Source of the DNA: NIOZ-UU13 sp049287505
GTDB lineage: Bacteria > Planctomycetota > Phycisphaerae > Sedimentisphaerales > Anaerobacaceae
Direction of reading: 5' to 3'
DNA length: 31,608 nucleotides
NCBI GenBank assembly: GCA_049287505.1
Contig: JBAQFY010000233.1
Span: forward strand, 1 to 31,608
Below are positions 7,481 to 16,600 of the stretch, piece after piece (positions within the stretch are counted from its first letter, which is position 1; the number at the start of each line of letters is the position of its first letter). Position numbers and translations under genes: made by a program. A model generated the notes under the pieces. The model was not told the origin of the DNA. It made no database searches and saw nothing but the letters and a program-made list of their open reading frames with translations.

Positions 7481-8224
7481 TCATCCATTGCGATTTGTAT
7501 CATCTCTATACGGAAGATTTTTTTCGCGTCGTATAAAGCGAGCAACAAACTTGCTGTTCGGCTTGTCCAGCAGCTCATCAAGATGACCGACCTGCTGCAG
7601 GATACCATCGTTTAAAATAGCAGCCCGGTCGGCTACAGTAAATGCCTCTTCCAGATTATGACTCACATGGATAGTAGTCAGGCCGAGCCGTCGTTGAATG
7701 TCCAACAGTTGTAGGCAGACCTCTTGTCGTGTAACCTCATCCAGAGCGCAGACCGGCTCATCCAGAAGTAAAATTTTCGGCTGCAGAACCAGTGCCCGCG
7801 CCAAGGCAACACGTTGTTTTTCACCACCACTGAGACCGTGGATTCTGCGTGTCAGCAACTGTTGGATATCCAGAAGCTCTGCTGTCTCGGTAATTTTCGC
7901 TTGTATCTCTTTGTGTTGATAACCGTGGACGCGTAAGCCAAAGGCGATGTTTCGCTCAACGGAAAGATGTGGAAAGAGGGCGTAATCCTGAGGTACATAC
8001 CCGACACCCCGAGCACGTGGTTCGAGGTTGGTTACGTTTTGTCCATCAATGTATATGCGTCCCGAATCAATCTTTTTTAGACCGCAAAGGCACTCCAGAA
8101 AGACAGTCTTACCCGAGCCGGGCGGCCCTAACAGGATAAAGTATTCTCCCCTCGCTATGTTGAGGCTCAAGCGCTGCAACCGGAACGTGCCAATACGAAA
8201 AGAAATTTCTTCGGTACGAATCAT
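7481..8224 (-). CDS. Molybdate/tungstate-type ABC transporter ATPase (ModC/WtpC-like)
   Basis: The protein has 247 residues from an ATG that overlaps the upstream permease stop as ATGA; an upstream in-frame start at 8263 would lie inside the permease gene and is rejected. Motifs are Walker A GPPGSGKT (about 32-39), Q-loop GYVPQDYALFPHLSV, signature LSGGEKQRVALARAL (about 131-145), Walker B ILLLDEPVCALD and the switch histidine in THVSHN. Only the nucleotide-binding domain is present, without the C-terminal TOBE/MOP regulatory domain of full ModC (about 350 residues), so oxyanion sensing by this subunit is not expected. It should power the adjacent permease. Confidence 0.9.
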   Translation of the reverse strand: MIRTEEISFRIGTFRLQRLSLNIARGEYFILLGPPGSGKTVFLECLCGLKKIDSGRIYIDGQNVTNLEPRARGVGYVPQDYALFPHLSVERNIAFGLRVHGYQHKEIQAKITETAELLDIQQLLTRRIHGLSGGEKQRVALARALVLQPKILLLDEPVCALDEVTRQEVCLQLLDIQRRLGLTTIHVSHNLEEAFTVADRAAILNDGILQQVGHLDELLDKPNSKFVARFIRREKNLPYRDDTNRNG

Positions 8225-9048
8225 AATTTCGCCTGGGTCGAACCGCCGACAAGGCGAATGCATGTTACCGCAATCAAGGCTACAAAGATAAGCAGCAATG
8301 CTATCGCCAGCGCTACTTCAAGATTACCTACTGATTGTTCGAGAAATATAGTAGTGCTCAAAACTTCGGTTCGGCCGCGGAAAGAGCCGACAAAAATCAA
8401 TAACGGCCCGAAAAGCCCAAACGCACGGGCCCAGGTTAAGATACCGCCGGCGATAATGCCGTTCCGGGCCAAAGGCAGACAAATACGGCGAAAACTGCCC
8501 CACTGTGTGCAGCCCAAGGTCAAGGCCACATTCTCATAACGCCGGTCAACATCATCAAAAGCGGTCTTGGCCGAGCGGATAGCAAGACTTGCCGCAGCTA
8601 CAAACTGACACAGCACGATGCCTTTAGGCTGAAAAACAAACTCAATACCCAGGTCTTCCTGTATCCATCGGCCGGCGCTCGTCTGCGAAAAAAACACTAA
8701 CAGCGTTAGACCAACTACCAGCGGAGGAAATACTACAGGCAAATCCACAATAGCATCAACCAGGATGTGGCCGGGAAACCGAAAGCGACTTAACGAATAC
8801 CCCATAGGCACTGCAAAAAGCAGCGCTATCAAGGTTGTAGCAAAACTCGTCCAGATACTCATCCAAAGAGCGTGCCGGATAAATTTGGAGGCCATAACCG
8901 TTAGGACAGCTTTTTTATCAACGTAAAAAACATCCGTAACAATCAGCGTCAAGATAAAGATAATAAAGACAGAAACGAAGAAAAATGCCGCCGCAGAAAA
9001 CACGCGGTCACGCCAACCTCTTATGGGAGTGTCCATAACTGCTTTCAT
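8221..9048 (-). CDS. Molybdate/tungstate-type ABC transporter permease (ModB/WtpB-like)
   Basis: The protein has 275 residues from the ATG that overlaps the preceding stop as ATGA; an in-frame start at 9078 would run into the upstream gene. About six membrane segments are visible, starting at about 20-42. The ATPase-coupling EAA loop is recognisable as ALTLGCTQWGSFRRICLPLA (about 184-203), followed by GGILTWARAFGLFG, as in ModB, WtpB and CysT-type permeases. It would form the membrane channel for an oxyanion delivered by the ModA-like lipoproteins of the same operon. Molybdate or tungstate is inferred from the binding proteins; sulfate-type anions are not excluded. Confidence 0.9.
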   Translation of the reverse strand: MKAVMDTPIRGWRDRVFSAAAFFFVSVFIIFILTLIVTDVFYVDKKAVLTVMASKFIRHALWMSIWTSFATTLIALLFAVPMGYSLSRFRFPGHILVDAIVDLPVVFPPLVVGLTLLVFFSQTSAGRWIQEDLGIEFVFQPKGIVLCQFVAAASLAIRSAKTAFDDVDRRYENVALTLGCTQWGSFRRICLPLARNGIIAGGILTWARAFGLFGPLLIFVGSFRGRTEVLSTTIFLEQSVGNLEVALAIALLLIFVALIAVTCIRLVGGSTQAKL

Positions 9049-9428
9049 TGCCAACCCAGAGATGCAAACACGCCCCATTTGTCAAACTCATAATACAACA
9101 TATACCCCATGCAGAGTATTACAATCAGTGTTACAAAAATGCCGAGCATTTTGGTCAAAGCCGGCTTGAGGTTTGCTTCGGCATGGATGTAACGCTTGAG
9201 GATAAAATACACAACCACCGTAACAATAGCTGCCGCCAAAAAAGCAAAGGTTTGTTTTGCATACCATCCCTGTGAGGGAACGCCTCCTTCTTTGACCCAT
9301 TTCCAGGCATGTTCCAAAGGATAATAGCGCGGCAGCTTAATGTGAAGCCACATAGAAAAGAAGTAGAAAAAGGCGGTCATAGCTGAGAAAACAGAACAGA
9401 TGATGTAAGTGATATCTGATTTCTTCAT
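9045..9428 (-). CDS. Small three-helix membrane protein of the oxyanion uptake operon
   Basis: This 127-residue protein has three hydrophobic segments at about 7-27, 60-78 and 91-110. The loop between the first two carries a conserved-looking HIKLPRYYPLEHAWKWVKEGGVPSQGW stretch rich in Trp, Tyr and charged residues (given in parts: HIKLPRYYPL at about 29-38, SQGWYAKQ at about 52-59). I do not recognise the family. It overlaps the permease start by 4 bp, so it is probably translated together with the transporter and may be an accessory membrane subunit. The Shine-Dalgarno sequence is weak. Confidence 0.75.
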   Translation of the reverse strand: MKKSDITYIICSVFSAMTAFFYFFSMWLHIKLPRYYPLEHAWKWVKEGGVPSQGWYAKQTFAFLAAAIVTVVVYFILKRYIHAEANLKPALTKMLGIFVTLIVILCMGYMLYYEFDKWGVFASLGWQ

Positions 9429-9522
9429 TACCAGGAGCCCCTCAGAAAAACCATAACATCAAGCTTTAATTATTAGGTCAGGGAGTAACATCAGGAAAAC
9501 AGATATTCTGATGCAACACTCT

Positions 9523-9538
9523 CCAGTTCCAGAACTGG
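9523..9538. promoter_or_regulatory. 16-bp perfect palindrome, possible operator
   Basis: CCAGTTC-CA-GAACTGG is a perfect 7-bp inverted repeat with a 2-bp centre, too tight for an RNA loop but suited to a dimeric DNA-binding protein. It sits in the 133-bp gap between the TSUP gene and the small membrane protein gene. A looser ATCAG...CTGAT repeat lies just beside it at about 9490-9512. The bound factor is unknown. Confidence 0.35.
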
Positions 9539-9561
9539 TACTGAAAATACGGACAGTCCTG

Positions 9562-10041
9562 TTACTGCTTTGGTACTTCATTCGTTGTACCTCCACGCTC
9601 AACCGAGCTCACATTTTGCTGACTTGTCAGACTGTCGGCAGGAACCACTTTTTCCCGTTTTAGTGAGGCAGTAAACATTTTTACGGCCACTATTACCAGG
9701 AAAATCGCAAATACCTTCTGCAATACACTGCCAGGCAACCTGCCAACCAACTCGGTTCCAGCCAATACACCGGCCAAAGCACCTAAAACAATCAATGCAA
9801 TAATCGCTGCATTCATCTCAATTTCGGGATTCTTCCAGTACCGGATTGCCCCAATTAATGCCATAGGTACCATCACTGCCAAAGCTGTTCCCTGGGCAGA
9901 CTTTTGCTCAAAACCGCAAAGCAAGACAAGCGCGGGAATAATTACTGTTCCGCTACCCAGTCCCAGAGTACCGCTAACGATACCTGCACCAATACCCAAC
10001 AAAATAAAAACCCACCATGGATTGGACAATTGGCCTATCAT
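9562..10041 (-). CDS. Half-size TSUP (TauE/SafE) family membrane transporter
   Basis: The protein has 159 residues from the ATG with GGAG seven bases upstream; an in-frame TTG at 10047 is too close to the GGAG. It begins with the typical TSUP half: WWVFILLGIGAGIVSGTLGLGSGTVIIPAL region (glycine-rich helix at about 10-30), then GTALAVMVPMALIGAIRYW and a third and fourth helix to about residue 133, ending in a soluble tail. Full TSUP proteins are about 240-260 residues with two such halves, so this is either a dimerising half-transporter or a shortened gene. No second half is recognisable in the following 133 bp. TSUP proteins move sulfite, sulfonates and other anions, which fits an oxyanion operon. 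Confidence 0.85.
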   Translation of the reverse strand: MIGQLSNPWWVFILLGIGAGIVSGTLGLGSGTVIIPALVLLCGFEQKSAQGTALAVMVPMALIGAIRYWKNPEIEMNAAIIALIVLGALAGVLAGTELVGRLPGSVLQKVFAIFLVIVAVKMFTASLKREKVVPADSLTSQQNVSSVERGGTTNEVPKQ

Positions 10042-10096
10042 AATCAATCTCCAAAATATTTGTCACTGGTTTTAATGTCTCTTTTTTATCGCAGGG

Positions 10097-10145
10097 ATTA
10101 TAGTCAGTTACATTGCTGTTTGCGATACAAATATTTGCAAACAGC
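10097..10145 (-). promoter_or_regulatory. Inverted repeat next to a TATAAT box upstream of the TSUP gene
   Basis: GCTGTTTGC (10115-10123) and GCAAACAGC (10137-10145) form a perfect 9-bp inverted repeat with a 13-bp spacer. On the minus strand a TATAAT hexamer follows at 10102-10097, about 12 bp downstream of the repeat. This could be an internal promoter with an operator for the distal part of the uptake operon. No good -35 hexamer is seen, and no U-tract follows, so it is not an obvious terminator. Confidence 0.4.
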
Positions 10146-10236
10146 TCTGCAATCCGTCAAGTTGTTACGCAGAATCTGATTCAGGCCAAAAGCATACTTA
10201 AAGATAAGATTCCCTCCAATTACAGCTAAACCGGTT

Positions 10237-11022
10237 TTATTGTGGAGGCGTGGTTCGGTAGCTATGTTTCTCAAAAATTCCCCGGCCTGTCTCAGAAGTA
10301 ACGAAATCTACGAACCTCTCAGCCAGCTCTTTATGTTTTGTGAATTTCAGCACACCTATATCGACAGTGGAAATCACATTTTTCTCAAGAGCGATAGGTA
10401 TCTCGTCTCCGTACTTGCTGTAGTATCGTGCCATTGCGTCCCAGACGATAACCGCATCGAGAGCTTTTGCCTGTATTTGCATACCCAGCTCATTGACGGT
10501 AAGAGATTGAAATATTAGATTTTTCTCGATGTCTTTCCAGGTGATGCTGTTCTTTGCGAGTATTTGTTTGGATGTTCTGCCGATAGCGCAGGCGCCCGGG
10601 TCACCAAGACCCAGCTTTATACCGGGCTTGAGCAGGTCTTCTAATCCGGAGATTTTTTTTGGATTGCCCTTCTGTACGAGGATGGTCGGAATCCAGTAGC
10701 AAACCGAGCGCCGGGAAAGAATCATATCTTCTCGGGCTGCTTGTTCAACATAGTGTTTGTCGCCGGGCATATAGAGGTCGCCCCGTCGGACAAGTTTTAT
10801 TTTTGACAAGAGCACTTCGCTGCCGGCATAATCCGGAGCGACCTTAACACCATACTCTCGCTCAAAAATCTCAATTAGCTCATCCACCGGCGGGCGAATG
10901 CCTGCCCCGCAATAGAGTAGTAATTCTCTTACCTGGGAATCAGAGTCTTCTGATTTTTTAGCCTTACATCCGCAAAGCAGCACGCCCACAGCAACAATTA
11001 CAATTATTGTAACCTTTTTCAA
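10237..11022 (-). CDS. ModA/WtpA-like oxyanion-binding lipoprotein (copy 1)
   Basis: The protein has 261 residues. The start is a TTG, chosen because GGAG lies six bases upstream and the signal peptide begins there. The lipobox VLLCGC places the lipidated cysteine at about residue 19. The mature protein opens LLLYCGAGIRPPVDELIEIFE and contains YAGSEVLL, RRGDLYMPGD, VQKGNPKKISGLEDL and LDAVIVWDA, the usual elements of ModA-type type-II binding proteins. It should capture molybdate, tungstate or a similar tetrahedral oxyanion outside the inner membrane and deliver it to the ModB-like permease. It follows a paralogue by 17 bp. Confidence 0.88.
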   Translation of the reverse strand: MKKVTIIVIVAVGVLLCGCKAKKSEDSDSQVRELLLYCGAGIRPPVDELIEIFEREYGVKVAPDYAGSEVLLSKIKLVRRGDLYMPGDKHYVEQAAREDMILSRRSVCYWIPTILVQKGNPKKISGLEDLLKPGIKLGLGDPGACAIGRTSKQILAKNSITWKDIEKNLIFQSLTVNELGMQIQAKALDAVIVWDAMARYYSKYGDEIPIALEKNVISTVDIGVLKFTKHKELAERFVDFVTSETGRGIFEKHSYRTTPPQ

Positions 11023-11039
11023 TTTGTTCTCCGGTTCTG

Positions 11040-11828
11040 TTATTTTACATAGCCATACTCAGCGAAAATCCCGGGTCCTCTGGTTCGGGCAAATTCAATG
11101 AACTGTTTAAGCAATTCGGGCTCTTTGGAATAGCTCAAGCCAATAATATGCACGCGAATTTCCTCATCGTATTCATAAGGCGTCCGAACAACCTCCACAC
11201 TGTCACGGAATGTATGGGCCACGCCGTTCCACATAATGACCGCATCTACCGCCTGGGTTTTCAGAAAGTTTCCCAAAGTGCTGTGTCCTTTTGTTAAGCG
11301 GTTCTCGACGTTTTTCATAACCGCCTCTTTTATGCCCTTCTTGTCTAACAGCGCAAAGACCATTTCGCCGCAGGTGGAATACTGGGGGTCGGTAAGAGCT
11401 ACTTTAAGCCCGGGCCGTGTTAGGTCTTGAATACCGGTCAGTCCTTTCGGATTGCCTTTCTGCACCGCCAGTACCGGGGCCACAAAACCTACATGGACAT
11501 AATCCGCCAGGGCGTTGGCATCAGCAACGTAATCAAGGTACGGGTCGTGGGTAACAAGAATATCACCTTTTCGGCCGGCCTTGACAAGAGGCAAAAAATC
11601 CTCACTGCCTGCAACCGTTGTAGTAACTTTAATGCCCGTTTTGGCGGTGAATTCCAAATATAATTGTTCCATTGGTTGGGGGAATGAGCTGCCACATAAA
11701 ATTACCAGTTCCCCGGGCTTATCCCCTGTCCCTTTTTTGCTGCAACCGACCACTGCCAACGTACAAAATAAGCCGATTAGCAGCAGAAATAAAACTGTAT
11801 TGGACGGACAAACATGTTTTCCTCGCAT
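11040..11828 (-). CDS. ModA/WtpA-like oxyanion-binding lipoprotein (copy 2)
   Basis: This is a 262-residue paralogue of the next gene. The signal peptide ends in the lipobox LAVVGC, giving a lipidated Cys at about residue 29. The mature protein shows LVILCGSSFPQPMEQLYLEFT, then VAGSEDFL, RKGDILVTHDPY, VQKGNPKGLTGIQDL and VDAVIMWNG. The two proteins align in order but differ widely, for example HDPY against PGDKHY, so they are diverged copies that may bind different anions. AAGGAG lies nine bases before the ATG. This is probably the first gene of the six-gene uptake operon. Confidence 0.86.
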   Translation of the reverse strand: MRGKHVCPSNTVLFLLLIGLFCTLAVVGCSKKGTGDKPGELVILCGSSFPQPMEQLYLEFTAKTGIKVTTTVAGSEDFLPLVKAGRKGDILVTHDPYLDYVADANALADYVHVGFVAPVLAVQKGNPKGLTGIQDLTRPGLKVALTDPQYSTCGEMVFALLDKKGIKEAVMKNVENRLTKGHSTLGNFLKTQAVDAVIMWNGVAHTFRDSVEVVRTPYEYDEEIRVHIIGLSYSKEPELLKQFIEFARTRGPGIFAEYGYVK

Positions 11829-11885
11829 TTGCCTAATCTCCTTCTGGAAATTATGTGTATCGGCCTGGTATTTGCAACTGAATAT

Positions 11886-11933
11886 TGCTGACCTTTACTT
11901 CGGTCTCTGAACTCTGGAGACCTTAACCCAGCA
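11886..11933 (-). promoter_or_regulatory. Structured leader candidate of the oxyanion uptake operon
   Basis: On the minus strand the leader holds TGCTG (11933-11929) paired with CAGCA (11890-11886), enclosing a perfect GGTCTC...GAGACC stem (11922-11902) and purine-rich joining segments. It lies about 60-105 bp upstream of the first binding-protein gene. Oxyanion uptake operons are sometimes controlled by molybdenum-cofactor riboswitches or ModE, but I could not match this to either consensus. Confidence 0.3.
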
Positions 11934-12000
11934 CCTCGACAGAAAAAATGTTCTCGCATTGCGGAAAACACATAGTGAGCTTGACTTCTTTCTTTCTTAT

Positions 12001-12762
12001 TCAGCGATATCTGTCTCTTGGTTGTTTATAGACTCGGTCGACATGACCGTCCAGGAAGTTCACGTTGACACCACCTTCTGTTTGTCCCGGCTTACGGCCA
12101 TGCGGGAAGATACCCTGTTTGCGGAAAAAGTCGCATACCACCCAAATCTCCGCGGGACTCGCATTAGTGCACTGACGATATCGCTCATCCTGGATGGCGC
12201 TCTTACTTGTTTGGCCAAGCCAATCTCGATGAGCCTCCATTCCGTGCAAAGTCAACTGCCGCGGCAGGAAGTAGGTGGGATCTCGCCATGTACCTCCATC
12301 CAGCTCTTGTTTGTTGGCGCGGAAACTCCAGTAAATGTATGTAACATTGCCGATAATGCGGTTTTGTGGCGTGTCAATCACAGAGTCCACACCTCCAGGA
12401 GGCACGCCCCCATTAGGGTCGTTCGCAAACTGCTCTAAGAATTTGGCTTGCGGACAATAGAAAGCTTTTATCAAGCCGTCATCTCTATAAGCATTAAGCT
12501 TCTGCAGTAAACCACGGTGAGGATTATGTTCGGTTGCCTCCAGCGGATAACGGTTATTTCTGTCGTCATTGGCATACATGATCAGGGCAAGGTTAACCTG
12601 CCGAAGGTTACTAAGACAAGACGTTTCATTGGCTCTAAATCGCATCTTGTGCAAAACAGGTACCAGTATCCCCATCAGTAAGCTGATAATAGCAATGACT
12701 ACTAATAGCTCGATTAAGGTAAAGCCTGCTTTCGACCGATTGCAATCTTGCTTTTGACTCAT
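12001..12762 (-). CDS. Type II pseudopilin-like protein with H-X9-DG-type C-terminus
   Basis: The protein has 253 residues from an ATG with AAGGA seven bases upstream; the in-frame GTG at 12777 is rejected. A short leader ends KAG before FTLIELLVVIAII, so prepilin peptidase should cleave after Gly13, with the recruiting Glu18 present. A long hydrophobic helix follows (about 14-38). The globular part has SCLSNLRQVNLALIMYAND and ends with VNVNFLDGHVDRV, the DG-box feature of the pseudopilin-like families greatly expanded in planctomycetes and Lentisphaerae. It would sit in the inner membrane with its globular domain outside. It is the last gene after the membrane-anchored methyltransferase (18-bp gap), probably in one operon. 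Confidence 0.88.
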   Translation of the reverse strand: MSQKQDCNRSKAGFTLIELLVVIAIISLLMGILVPVLHKMRFRANETSCLSNLRQVNLALIMYANDDRNNRYPLEATEHNPHRGLLQKLNAYRDDGLIKAFYCPQAKFLEQFANDPNGGVPPGGVDSVIDTPQNRIIGNVTYIYWSFRANKQELDGGTWRDPTYFLPRQLTLHGMEAHRDWLGQTSKSAIQDERYRQCTNASPAEIWVVCDFFRKQGIFPHGRKPGQTEGGVNVNFLDGHVDRVYKQPRDRYR

Positions 12763-12780
12763 TACTTCATCCTTCACTTT

Positions 12781-13536
12781 TCAATGCACGTTTGCTTCGG
12801 GTTTACTAAATTCGACCCAAATCCCATAGTTGACATTTTCACTGCCCGGCGGTTTCGGTATATCAATGCGGTAGTCTTTGATTCCCAGCTCATTCATAAT
12901 ACTGTATAGTTCATCAGCTTTTTTTCCCACATCATATTTCATTTTTTTGCCCTGTTTTGCACGTATCTTTTCTGCCGTTTCAACAGGCAGATTTCTCGAA
13001 AAGCCCCGTCCAATGTAAGCCACCGCGCCTGGTTTGAGCACGCGATATATCTCGCTGAACGCTCGCACCTTATCCTCCCAGAAGTGGTAAGAACCCCTGG
13101 AAACGATTATATCCGCATAATTATCGCGAAAAGGAAGATTATGGGCATCGGCAAAGATAGCGCTCACTCGGTGCCCAAAACCGTTTTCCTCCGCTTGTCT
13201 GTAGAAATTTGGAAAGAAATTCGGATTGATGTCGGCATTGATCCAGTGCATTCGTGTGCGCTTGCACAATTCGACAATGAGCGTGCCGGGACCGCTTCCT
13301 AAGTCTATCCCGATACCATCTTTTTTGCTCAAGTCGAAATCTGAAACTATCTGCCCTGCTAAAGGGGCATATACGGGCGCTAATGTCTTACGGCTGGTTC
13401 TTATCATACCAAGTGCATTTTGTTCGGTATATTTTTCGTCCGAAGGTAACGACAGAGCCTTACCGTTGAAGCATCCTGCTCCAAAGAGGAGGAATATTAG
13501 GACAAGCAAATGAAATTGATATAATATTTTCACCAT
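12781..13536 (-). CDS. Membrane-anchored or exported SAM-dependent methyltransferase
   Basis: The protein has 251 residues from the ATG with GGAG nine bases upstream; the in-frame GTG at 13551 is less likely. A hydrophobic N-terminus (about 8-21) ends GAGC, resembling a lipoprotein signal with Cys22, although Gly at -3 is not canonical. The rest is a class I methyltransferase: motif I IGIDLGSGPG (about 75-84), the acidic position in INADINPN, then FADAHNLPF and a motif near YRVLKPGAVAYIG. Core motifs appear intact, so it should bind SAM. Export would be odd because SAM is cytoplasmic, so it may instead be anchored facing inward. The adjacent upstream gene also has a methyltransferase-like domain. 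The substrate is unknown. Confidence 0.82.
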   Translation of the reverse strand: MVKILYQFHLLVLIFLLFGAGCFNGKALSLPSDEKYTEQNALGMIRTSRKTLAPVYAPLAGQIVSDFDLSKKDGIGIDLGSGPGTLIVELCKRTRMHWINADINPNFFPNFYRQAEENGFGHRVSAIFADAHNLPFRDNYADIIVSRGSYHFWEDKVRAFSEIYRVLKPGAVAYIGRGFSRNLPVETAEKIRAKQGKKMKYDVGKKADELYSIMNELGIKDYRIDIPKPPGSENVNYGIWVEFSKPEANVH

Positions 13537-13607
13537 CAAACTAATCTCCACTCAAGATTTTGACATCAGCTACATAATCTGGGTACCAGGTATTTACGAC
13601 GACAAGA

Positions 13608-16600
13608 TTACCCTTTCACCTCACTTTGACCGGTTGCCAAGACTTTTTGACCAAAGCATAGAATCTGTCCGTCTTCAAGACTCACTACAACACGGCCGTC
13701 TCGGTCAACAGCCAGACCCCAGCTAACCGGAGCCGATGGCACGGCTTCAGACCACATAACTCCACCGTCTTTAAGATTCAAGGCGACGATCTCAGATTTG
13801 TTTGCTATCACCACAGCATTGCCGCAAACCGCTAAAGCAACGCAGTCTTTACAATCATAACTCCACAAAGGCTTATCGTTAATGCCAATCCTTTTCCAAT
13901 CAATGTTGAACCGATTTCCCGGCTCCGCCATCTTTTTTCTTAACAACTCCCTGTCAATGTTGTCGAAGCATAAAACCTTTTTGTTGTTTTGGCTGCTTAC
14001 CCAAACAATGTACCGGCCCCCGTTCGAGGTCAGAAAAACTTTGTTGAAAACGGTGTTGTCAAATACATCATATTTCGGGTGTGCGTAAAATGGCTTGCCG
14101 CAGGCCACGACCTCGTCTGCGAGCAGAGAAAGCTCCCAGCCGCGAGGGCTTTGCGACTGACAATTTGCCAGCGGTTCTGGGTCGTTAAGGCATTTCCCAT
14201 CTGAAATGTTATAAACAGCCGGCGAAAGAGATGTGCCGCTGGCTAAGTAGAGCTTGCCGTCGTGAAGTAGCTGATGGCCCTGCACGCTCACTCCGGTACG
14301 GGCCTGCCGGTCAAGATGACCTGATGTGTTGTTCTGCCACTTTATCCGGCCTGTTGCGGCATCAAGTGCATAGACATAAGTGCCATCATAATTAACGATG
14401 CCGGCAGCAATATAGGCGATTCCGTCTTCGACCAACACTCCGCTTGCGACCGGCCAGGTGGACAGCAGTGAGCCATATACAGGTATTTTGCGCTCTGCCG
14501 GAGCTGCACGAAACCGCCAGAGAAGCCGACCTGTCTGTGCCTCGAAGGCATAAATCCATCCATCGCCGGAACCCACCAGAGCACGACCCTGCAAGATAGT
14601 TGGCGGAAAACGAACCACCCCGCCAGTATAGGCCTTCCACTGCAACCGGCCGTTCACTGCATCCAGGGCCCGGACGATGCCGTCGGGACCGCTGGCAAAA
14701 ACCAGTCCACCAACCGTAACCGGAGCTGTAGGAACAGAAGCTGTGGAATTGGGTTTTGTTTTTGGTTTAAACTGCCAGAGCAGTTTGGCTTTTTCAGGAA
14801 TAGTTGCTTTTGTTGTTGCACTGCCGGTATTGTCTGCGCGGAATGTAGGCCAGTCAGCCGACGATTCGGTCAGGCTTGCGACCTTATTCAAATTCCCGGC
14901 GCCTTTCTCCAGACGTTCTGCTTCGGTTGCCGGTTGGGTAAAGTCAAATTCCCCTGCAGGTCCGAGGCAGGTGATTCCATAGAGCGTAAGCTGGCAATCA
15001 CATACGGACGGCCAGAAGTATAACAAACCGTTGGCAATGGTGACGCCATCGTGACATTGAGGACGCATAGGTGAAATCCACTCCGGACGCCGGCTGGCTA
15101 AATCTAAACGCACCGAACCTCCGCTGGCACGGAAAAAGATGGCATCGGAAGAACCCGTCGGTCGGGTGCAGGCCCGGCGATTCGTACTAATCTCCGCCAA
15201 TACGCGGCCTGTAAGGGGGTCAAACTTCTTACTTGGGTATTTGTCGATTTGGCCGCTTATGCCATACAGCCCGTCTTCTCGCAGGACCAACTGAAAGTTG
15301 CTATAGGAATCCTCCCAGAGGATATTCCCGTCTTCGGTGGAAACGGCAAGAAGCTTGCCAATCTGGGGGCCGGCAAAATACAAGGCCTTATCGCTGCACT
15401 GCAGATAGTTTGTAGTTCGCCAGTTGGTGCGCCAGTCCTGCCGGTTCAGATATGTCCCGAGTGACTCAAACAGCTCGGGTGCGTTGTCCGGATTTTTCCG
15501 CCAGACTACATTGCCGTTTTTTGCATTCAGACAGGTCAGATACGCTCCAAATCGAAAGATATAGATTCGTCCGTTTTTCATGCACATTGCCCGGCTGTCC
15601 ACCGGCTCATCCTCTCGATAACTCCACAGCACATCTTTCGTCTTAGGGTCAATGGCCAGCACGTTGCGACTGAAACCCCACGGATGGGTTACGTACGCTT
15701 TCTCGCCGTCCTTGATACCGTCCGGCTGATTAAAGCCTTTAGAAATCGGATTCCATGGCCAGCCGTGTGCTTCACGGCGCCACCGCATTGTCGGGTCTCT
15801 TTGTTCCTGCTGGCCCATAAGCGCATAGAGCACACCGTCTTCCAGAGCCATCCACTTCCAAAATGTCCCACCGGCTTTTTCCACCGGCGGAATAATTTCG
15901 TCCTTCAATTGTCCTGTCGCCGTATCGATAAGCTTGCAGGACTTATCATCACCTACATACAAAGTTGTCGGTGTTGCAATCATTGTATTGCGATGTATCA
16001 TCACACCTTCAGCAAGGTCCCGCTGCCAGAGCATCGTACCGTTGTAGCCGTTGAAAGCTACAAGCTTGTTAAGTAAAGGCTCTTCACGGGTCTTAAAGGC
16101 CACGTGTCCGAACGCCTTGAATGCACGACCCGCCGAAGCCACTGCAACCTGAGGCATCGGCGCATAGCGCGGCTCAGACAGAAAATGTGTTAGATAAGGC
16201 GCCCGAATGACTGTGTCCTCTGATTGCGGATTATTGTCCGGGCCATGATAAGGATGGCTCCAGTCATCCACTCCTTCAGGAAACGGCTTGACCAGGACTT
16301 TGCGCCCCAATAAGGCCTTTCCCTGGGGACGCAGCACCCGGAGCACTTCAGCTTCGGGCACCTCAAGCAGCGCAATAACGGCGTCTGCCAGATTGTCGGC
16401 TAAGTGCAATCTTGTAAACGGTCCCTCTTCCACGAAGATACGTGTCCCGTAAAAACCCGCCTCATCAACTATCCTGCGCGCTTTTTCGACGTCCTTTCCG
16501 CGCTGCAACTGCACATATATCAGCAGCTCACTATCCCGCGCCAGCTCCAGGGCAAGCTCGCACCCGCTGTCACCAAGCACTACACAGATTCCGCGAGTAA

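Noticed and set aside
11829..12000. Moco riboswitch
   Set aside because: The nested stems are suggestive, but I could not match the conserved core of that riboswitch, so only a generic leader is reported.
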